DNA of 10,431 bases from Lishizhenia sp. GTDB taxonomy: Bacteria; Bacteroidota; Bacteroidia; Flavobacteriales_D; Crocinitomicaceae. Shown in pieces: positions 7,298 to 10,431 of the stretch. The stretch covers positions 1-10,431 of the forward strand of contig SKHH01000240.1 in assembly GCA_007117055.1 (NCBI GenBank), read 5' to 3'. The notes beneath the pieces were generated by a model. It made no database searches. It worked only from the letters and a program-made list of their open reading frames with translations, and was not told where the DNA came from. Positions within the stretch are counted from its first letter, which is position 1. Every line of letters begins with the position of its first letter. The translations under genes and the position numbers were made by a program.

Positions 7298-9400
7298 ATG
7301 AATACACATATTGAAGGCATGTTTAAAGATAAAGTACTTGGTCACCCAGCAGGACTATTTGTGCTTTTCTTTACCGAAATGTGGGAGCGTTTTTCATTCT
7401 ATGGAATGCGTGTACTACTTGTGAACTTTTTGACAATGGCACTAGTAGGCTTTAACCCTGGTTGGGAGTGGAGTGCGGCGAATGCCGGAGCACTTTTCGG
7501 TACGTATGCCGGTTTACTCTACTTAACACCCATATTAGGGGGAATGATTGCTGATAAATTTACAGGATATCGAAATGCCGTATTAATTGGAGCAATTATT
7601 ATGACGGCAGGTCACGCATCGATGGCACTAGAAACGGAATTTTCCATGTATTTCGGGTTAGGTTTACTTGTGTTAGGAACTGGTTTTTTCAAGCCGAATA
7701 TCACCTCTATTATTTCGGATATGTATGAAAAACGCCCAGAGAAAAAAGATGGAGCGTTTACCATTTTTTACATGGGAGTAAATGCTGGTGCATTTTTTGG
7801 AATGATGTTGTGTGGTTACTTAGCGGAAAGAGTTGGTTGGAGTTGGGGGTTTGGTTTAGCAGGTATCTTTATGTTTTTAGGTACGCTACAGTTTTGGTTT
7901 TCTAAAAATTTATTTGGAACCATTGGAGCGAAACCTAGTGGGGACTACGAAGTAGAGCTTCCACAAAACATCAATGAAAAAAATACAGAAGAAGAACGTG
8001 CGGAAATTGCTGAAAAAATAGAAAGCGAAAAACGAAATCCGTACACTTTAATCGATAAAATATTAATTGCTATCACCTCATTTATTGGATTAGCGTATTT
8101 GATAAATGATCCAATGTCCAAAATAGGAGGATTTAACCTATTCCCTTTTGAAGTTAATGGATTAGGAGGACAATATGTTGTTATAATTATTGGGCTTATC
8201 CTATTCTTATTTTTGGTTACTTCAAGAATTATTCGATACACCAAAATCATTAGGGATAAAATGATCGCTTTTGTGATTTTTGCCTTCTTCACTGTATTCT
8301 TTTGGATGTCCTTTGAGCAAGGTGCTTCTTCATTAATTATATTTGCCAGAGATTCTGTAAACCGTGTAATGACGGGTGATGCTGCCACCATTTATAATAT
8401 TGTAAATGCGTTATTAACAATAATTCCACTTGCTATTATCTCATGGGTATTGGTTTTACTTTGGAAAAAAACAATCAAGAAAATCCCATACTCTAATATT
8501 ATTTTAGTTGTGTGTTTTCTGTTTATGTGGGGACTTGTGGGCTGGATGCTAAAAAGAGATTTTGATTCTCGTGCATACGTCGTAGCTTTTGACGCTATCG
8601 AAACTGTCGTAATTGATTCGGAAGGAAATGAAACAACCTTTTATTTTCCGATTTCCAAAGAAACTATTTTAGACGGCGATGAAATTATTGTTTCACATGA
8701 AGTAAATATTTCTGAACCCAGAGATTTTGAAGTTGGGGAAAAGATTAATGTGATTACCAAAAACAATGCAGAAACTGAGTTTGCCTATTTAAGCGACAAA
8801 CGTTTAGACGGAGCTGTGAAAATTGGAAAAGAACTCAAACGAGATAATCGAGTAGTAGAAGCTACAGTAATGAAAATTAAAGACCGTGAAGTGGAGATTC
8901 CTGTTTCTTGGTTTAGTATTTTAAATTCTTTTTTCATTATCGCCTTCGCTTCGTTATTCTCGAAATGGTTTGACAGTAAATACAACCCTTCAGCAGCTGT
9001 AAAGTATGCACTTGGATTAATGATCATGGCTGTAGGGTTTGGCTTATTGGCGTACGGTTCACATGGTATCCAAGCAGGGGTAAAAGTGAGTATGATTTGG
9101 CTCGTATTGGCTTACCTCTTCCATACATTAGGTGAACTTTCCCTCTCCCCTGTTGGACTGAGTTATGTAAGTAAACTTGTACCTCCAAGAATGATTGCAT
9201 TTATGTTTGGAATGTGGTACTTAGCCATTGCTATTGGTAACAAACTTGCCGCTGTGTTAGGGGGTGAAATCGAAAATATTACCGAGCAATATAGTCTGTC
9301 TACTTTCTTTTTAATCTTTACTATCGTTCCTGCCGCTGCTGGCGTGATTGTATTGTTACTAAATCCGCTATTGAAGAAACTCATGCACGGCATCAGATAA
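7298..9400 (+). CDS. POT/PTR2-family peptide:H+ symporter with extra helices and TM7-TM8 periplasmic domain
   Basis: 700 residues, long for this family, and starting 13 bp after the preceding paralog. Core motifs are intact: ExxER at 27-31, K132 in TM4 (FFKPNITS), the PTR2 signature FTIFYMGVNAGAF at 154-166, E340 in TM7 (FEQ) and E613 in TM10 (GELSLSPVGLS). HA and HB helices are present at about 253-270 and 290-312. After TM7 (about 320-347) come two additional hydrophobic helices (about 363-389 and 399-418) and a strand-rich soluble stretch (about 421-535). The canonical TM8 follows (WFSILNSFFIIAF, about 537-559) and then TM9-TM12. That makes about 16 membrane segments, with the soluble domain predicted periplasmic. 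The extra helix pair loosely resembles TM8-TM9 and may be a duplication. Substrate preference may differ from the upstream paralog. The operon ends at the terminator 22 bp downstream. Confidence 0.93.
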   Translation: MNTHIEGMFKDKVLGHPAGLFVLFFTEMWERFSFYGMRVLLVNFLTMALVGFNPGWEWSAANAGALFGTYAGLLYLTPILGGMIADKFTGYRNAVLIGAIIMTAGHASMALETEFSMYFGLGLLVLGTGFFKPNITSIISDMYEKRPEKKDGAFTIFYMGVNAGAFFGMMLCGYLAERVGWSWGFGLAGIFMFLGTLQFWFSKNLFGTIGAKPSGDYEVELPQNINEKNTEEERAEIAEKIESEKRNPYTLIDKILIAITSFIGLAYLINDPMSKIGGFNLFPFEVNGLGGQYVVIIIGLILFLFLVTSRIIRYTKIIRDKMIAFVIFAFFTVFFWMSFEQGASSLIIFARDSVNRVMTGDAATIYNIVNALLTIIPLAIISWVLVLLWKKTIKKIPYSNIILVVCFLFMWGLVGWMLKRDFDSRAYVVAFDAIETVVIDSEGNETTFYFPISKETILDGDEIIVSHEVNISEPRDFEVGEKINVITKNNAETEFAYLSDKRLDGAVKIGKELKRDNRVVEATVMKIKDREVEIPVSWFSILNSFFIIAFASLFSKWFDSKYNPSAAVKYALGLMIMAVGFGLLAYGSHGIQAGVKVSMIWLVLAYLFHTLGELSLSPVGLSYVSKLVPPRMIAFMFGMWYLAIAIGNKLAAVLGGEIENITEQYSLSTFFLIFTIVPAAAGVIVLLLNPLLKKLMHGIR

Positions 9401-9422
9401 AATTAAATGTTCAAAAATTAAT

Positions 9423-9456
9423 AAAAGCCCTTTGGATATAATTCATAGGGCTTTTT
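9423..9456 (+). terminator. Intrinsic terminator of the peptide transporter operon
   Basis: AAAAGCCCT (9423-9431) pairs perfectly with AGGGCTTTT (9447-9455), nine base pairs around a 15-nt loop, and runs into a T-tract at 9452-9456. The loop itself can form a small inner stem (GGAT 9434-9437 with ATTC 9441-9444, one G-U). It starts 22 bp after the transporter stop codon. Confidence 0.85.
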
Positions 9457-9465
9457 CTATTTTTA
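9432..9465 (+). promoter_or_regulatory. Candidate promoter of the S4 protein gene, overlapping the terminator
   Basis: TATTTTTA at 9458-9465 is one mismatch from TAnnTTTG. A TTG at 9432-9434, in the terminator loop, stands 23 bp upstream, at the long end of the spacing reported for flavobacterial promoters. The box ends only 4 bp before the ATG at 9470, so a transcript from here would be leaderless or nearly so. T-richness after the terminator makes chance matches likely. Confidence 0.25.
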
Positions 9466-9469
9466 CCAC

Positions 9470-9685
9470 ATGGAAAAAATTGAATTTAAACTAGAAGGTC
9501 CGCACATTGAATTGATTCAACTTCTAAAAGCTACAGGAATTGCCCAAACAGGAGGTCATGCTAAAATGATCGTAACCGAAGGAGAAGTCATTCGAAATGG
9601 AGAAGTCGAGTTGAGGAAAAGAGCAAAGGTTATTGTGGGGGATAATCTGGTTGTCGCTGATCAAATTCAAATTACTATCTCCTAG
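9470..9685 (+). CDS. Small S4-domain RNA-binding protein (YbcJ-like)
   Basis: 71 residues, consisting of almost nothing but one S4 RNA-binding domain. The recognisable core runs from LIQLLKATGIAQTGGHAK (about 17-34) through the conserved turn VTEGEVIRNGEVELRKRAKV to the GDNLVV strand near the end. This matches stand-alone S4 proteins of the YbcJ type in length and pattern. The family is expected to bind structured RNA, probably rRNA or ribosome assembly intermediates, in the cytoplasm; the exact target is not established here. It lies 13 bp after the T-tract of the transporter terminator, so it needs its own promoter or relies on read-through. I see no clear terminator after it before the next gene. 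No catalytic domain (such as pseudouridine synthase) is attached. Confidence 0.88.
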   Translation: MEKIEFKLEGPHIELIQLLKATGIAQTGGHAKMIVTEGEVIRNGEVELRKRAKVIVGDNLVVADQIQITIS

Positions 9686-9786
9686 CAGAAGTCAAAACAA
9701 AATACTTTTCTACACCCATAACCATTGATAAAAAGCAACTTAAGTGTTAAAAACCTCCAGATAACAAACTAACTTGTTGAAAACTA

Positions 9787-9820
9787 TTTGTATTGTGTAA
9801 GACTTTTAGTATTAATTTAG
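9787..9820 (+). promoter_or_regulatory. Candidate promoter of the TPR protein gene
   Basis: TAATTTAG at 9813-9820 is one mismatch from the Bacteroidota -7 box TAnnTTTG. Two -33 candidates stand upstream: TTG at 9793-9795 (17-bp spacer) and TTTG at 9787-9790 (22-bp spacer). A start just downstream would give a leader of about 20 nt that is A-rich, as is usual before genes of this phylum. The rest of 9686-9844 is AT-rich with no gene visible. Confidence 0.35.
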
Positions 9821-9844
9821 AGATTCAAAAAATTAAATAACACT

Positions 9845-10431
9845 ATGAACATGAAAAAAACTTGGGCAACTTGCTTGCTCGTGAGCTTATTTGTGTCTCC
9901 TTTCACCTTCTCACAATTGGAAGAAGACCTTACACCGGAAGAACAAGCCTATCGGGATTCGATCGCGGCATTAAATGAAGAAAACGCGGCTATTGCGGCT
10001 AGTCAAGAGGCGTATAATGCAGGTATTAAATTGTTTAACGAAAAAAAGTTTGATCAGGCTATTGGTAAGTTTGCTGCATCGATTCAATCCGACCCTAATT
10101 TCACCGCTGCTTATTACAACAAAGGTGTTTCTGAAAATGAAGTAAATAAATATTCAGATGCCGTAAAAACCTTAACTACTTTAATAGAAAAAGACCCTGA
10201 CTACTCAAAAGCTTACTTTCAGAGAGCTCGGGCTTTTCAAGGTTCAGGAGATTATTTATCCGCTGAATTAGACTATCAAAAAAGTATTGAGCTTGAACCA
10301 GAAAACCCAAAAGCGCATTACAACTTTGGCACACTTCAGTTTTTGCAAGAAAACTACGATGACGCAATAAAATCTTTCACAAAAACTATTGAATTAAAAG
10401 GAAACGTGGTATATGCCTACAACGACAGAGG
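9845..10431 (+). CDS. Exported tetratricopeptide-repeat protein (3' end cut by window)
   Basis: 195 complete codons are visible and the frame stays open to the window edge. The start is taken at ATG 9845 (MNMKKTW); ATG 9851, giving MKKTWATC, is an equally plausible start for a signal peptide. Residues 1-23 form a Sec signal peptide with a hydrophobic core (CLLVSLFVSPF) and likely signal peptidase I cleavage before Q24 (TFS|QLEED), a +1 Gln typical of Bacteroidota. Cys10 is not in a lipobox. An acidic and Ala-rich linker (about 25-53) leads into at least four TPR units at about 54-87, 88-121, 122-155 and 156-189. Each has the usual Y/G/A/P spacing (such as YNAGIKLFNEKKFDQAIGKF and HYNFGTLQFLQENYDDAI). 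TPR proteins act as protein-binding scaffolds, here most likely in the periplasm. The partner cannot be inferred, and any C-terminal domain is outside the window. Confidence 0.88.
   Translation, partial: MNMKKTWATCLLVSLFVSPFTFSQLEEDLTPEEQAYRDSIAALNEENAAIAASQEAYNAGIKLFNEKKFDQAIGKFAASIQSDPNFTAAYYNKGVSENEVNKYSDAVKTLTTLIEKDPDYSKAYFQRARAFQGSGDYLSAELDYQKSIELEPENPKAHYNFGTLQFLQENYDDAIKSFTKTIELKGNVVYAYNDR

Noticed and set aside
7945..8391. Open frame of 148 codons on the minus strand inside the second transporter gene
   Set aside because: It lies antisense to a strongly supported transmembrane coding region, has no recognisable domain or leader, and its composition (many Ile/Ser/Asn) is what a reversed hydrophobic coding region gives.
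9763..9778. AACAA/TTGTT inverted repeat in the S4-TPR intergenic region
   Set aside because: The stem is only five AT-rich pairs with no U-tract, so it supports neither a terminator nor an operator.

Overview
The window looks like part of a Bacteroidota chromosome, most likely a flavobacterium-like marine or aquatic member of Flavobacteriales. The DNA is AT-rich and start codons lack clear Shine-Dalgarno sequences, having A-rich leaders instead. The first gene ends in a type IX secretion (Por/T9SS) sorting tail, and the promoter candidates resemble the Bacteroidota TTG / TAnnTTTG pattern. The genus cannot be named from this sequence alone.

Layout. (1) 1..2151 (+): the 3' part of a large secreted protein with LVIVD/choice-of-anchor B repeats, carboxypeptidase-regulatory-like domains, a jelly-roll-like domain and a T9SS tail. 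(2) 5240..2141 (-): a tight two-gene unit of a class II asparagine synthase-family amidotransferase and a GT4 glycosyltransferase, overlapping by 8 bp. The glycosyltransferase stop overlaps the stop of gene 1 by 11 bp, so the two are convergent with no intergenic space. (3) 5241..5481: a 241-bp divergent control region with weak promoter candidates on both strands and a clear imperfect hairpin just upstream of the next gene. (4) 5482..9400 (+): two tandem POT/PTR2 peptide transporters 13 bp apart, closed by a good intrinsic terminator. (5) 9470..9685 (+): a small S4 RNA-binding protein. (6) 9845..end (+): the 5' part of an exported TPR protein, cut by the window edge.

How the genes work together. 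The two POT transporters almost certainly form one transcription unit for proton-coupled import of di- and tripeptides across the inner membrane. The amidotransferase and glycosyltransferase pair suggests surface glycan synthesis, although plain asparagine synthesis is not excluded. The remaining genes are not obviously linked to these units.

The most notable signal is in the transporters. They are paralogs with intact core motifs but different architectures. The first lacks the two extra bacterial helices (HA/HB) and has a roughly 140-residue segment between TM11 and TM12. The second keeps HA/HB and has two further helices plus a roughly 115-residue domain between TM7 and TM8. Both added domains are predicted to lie in the periplasm. 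I see no CRISPR array, tRNA, rRNA, insertion sequence or defence system.
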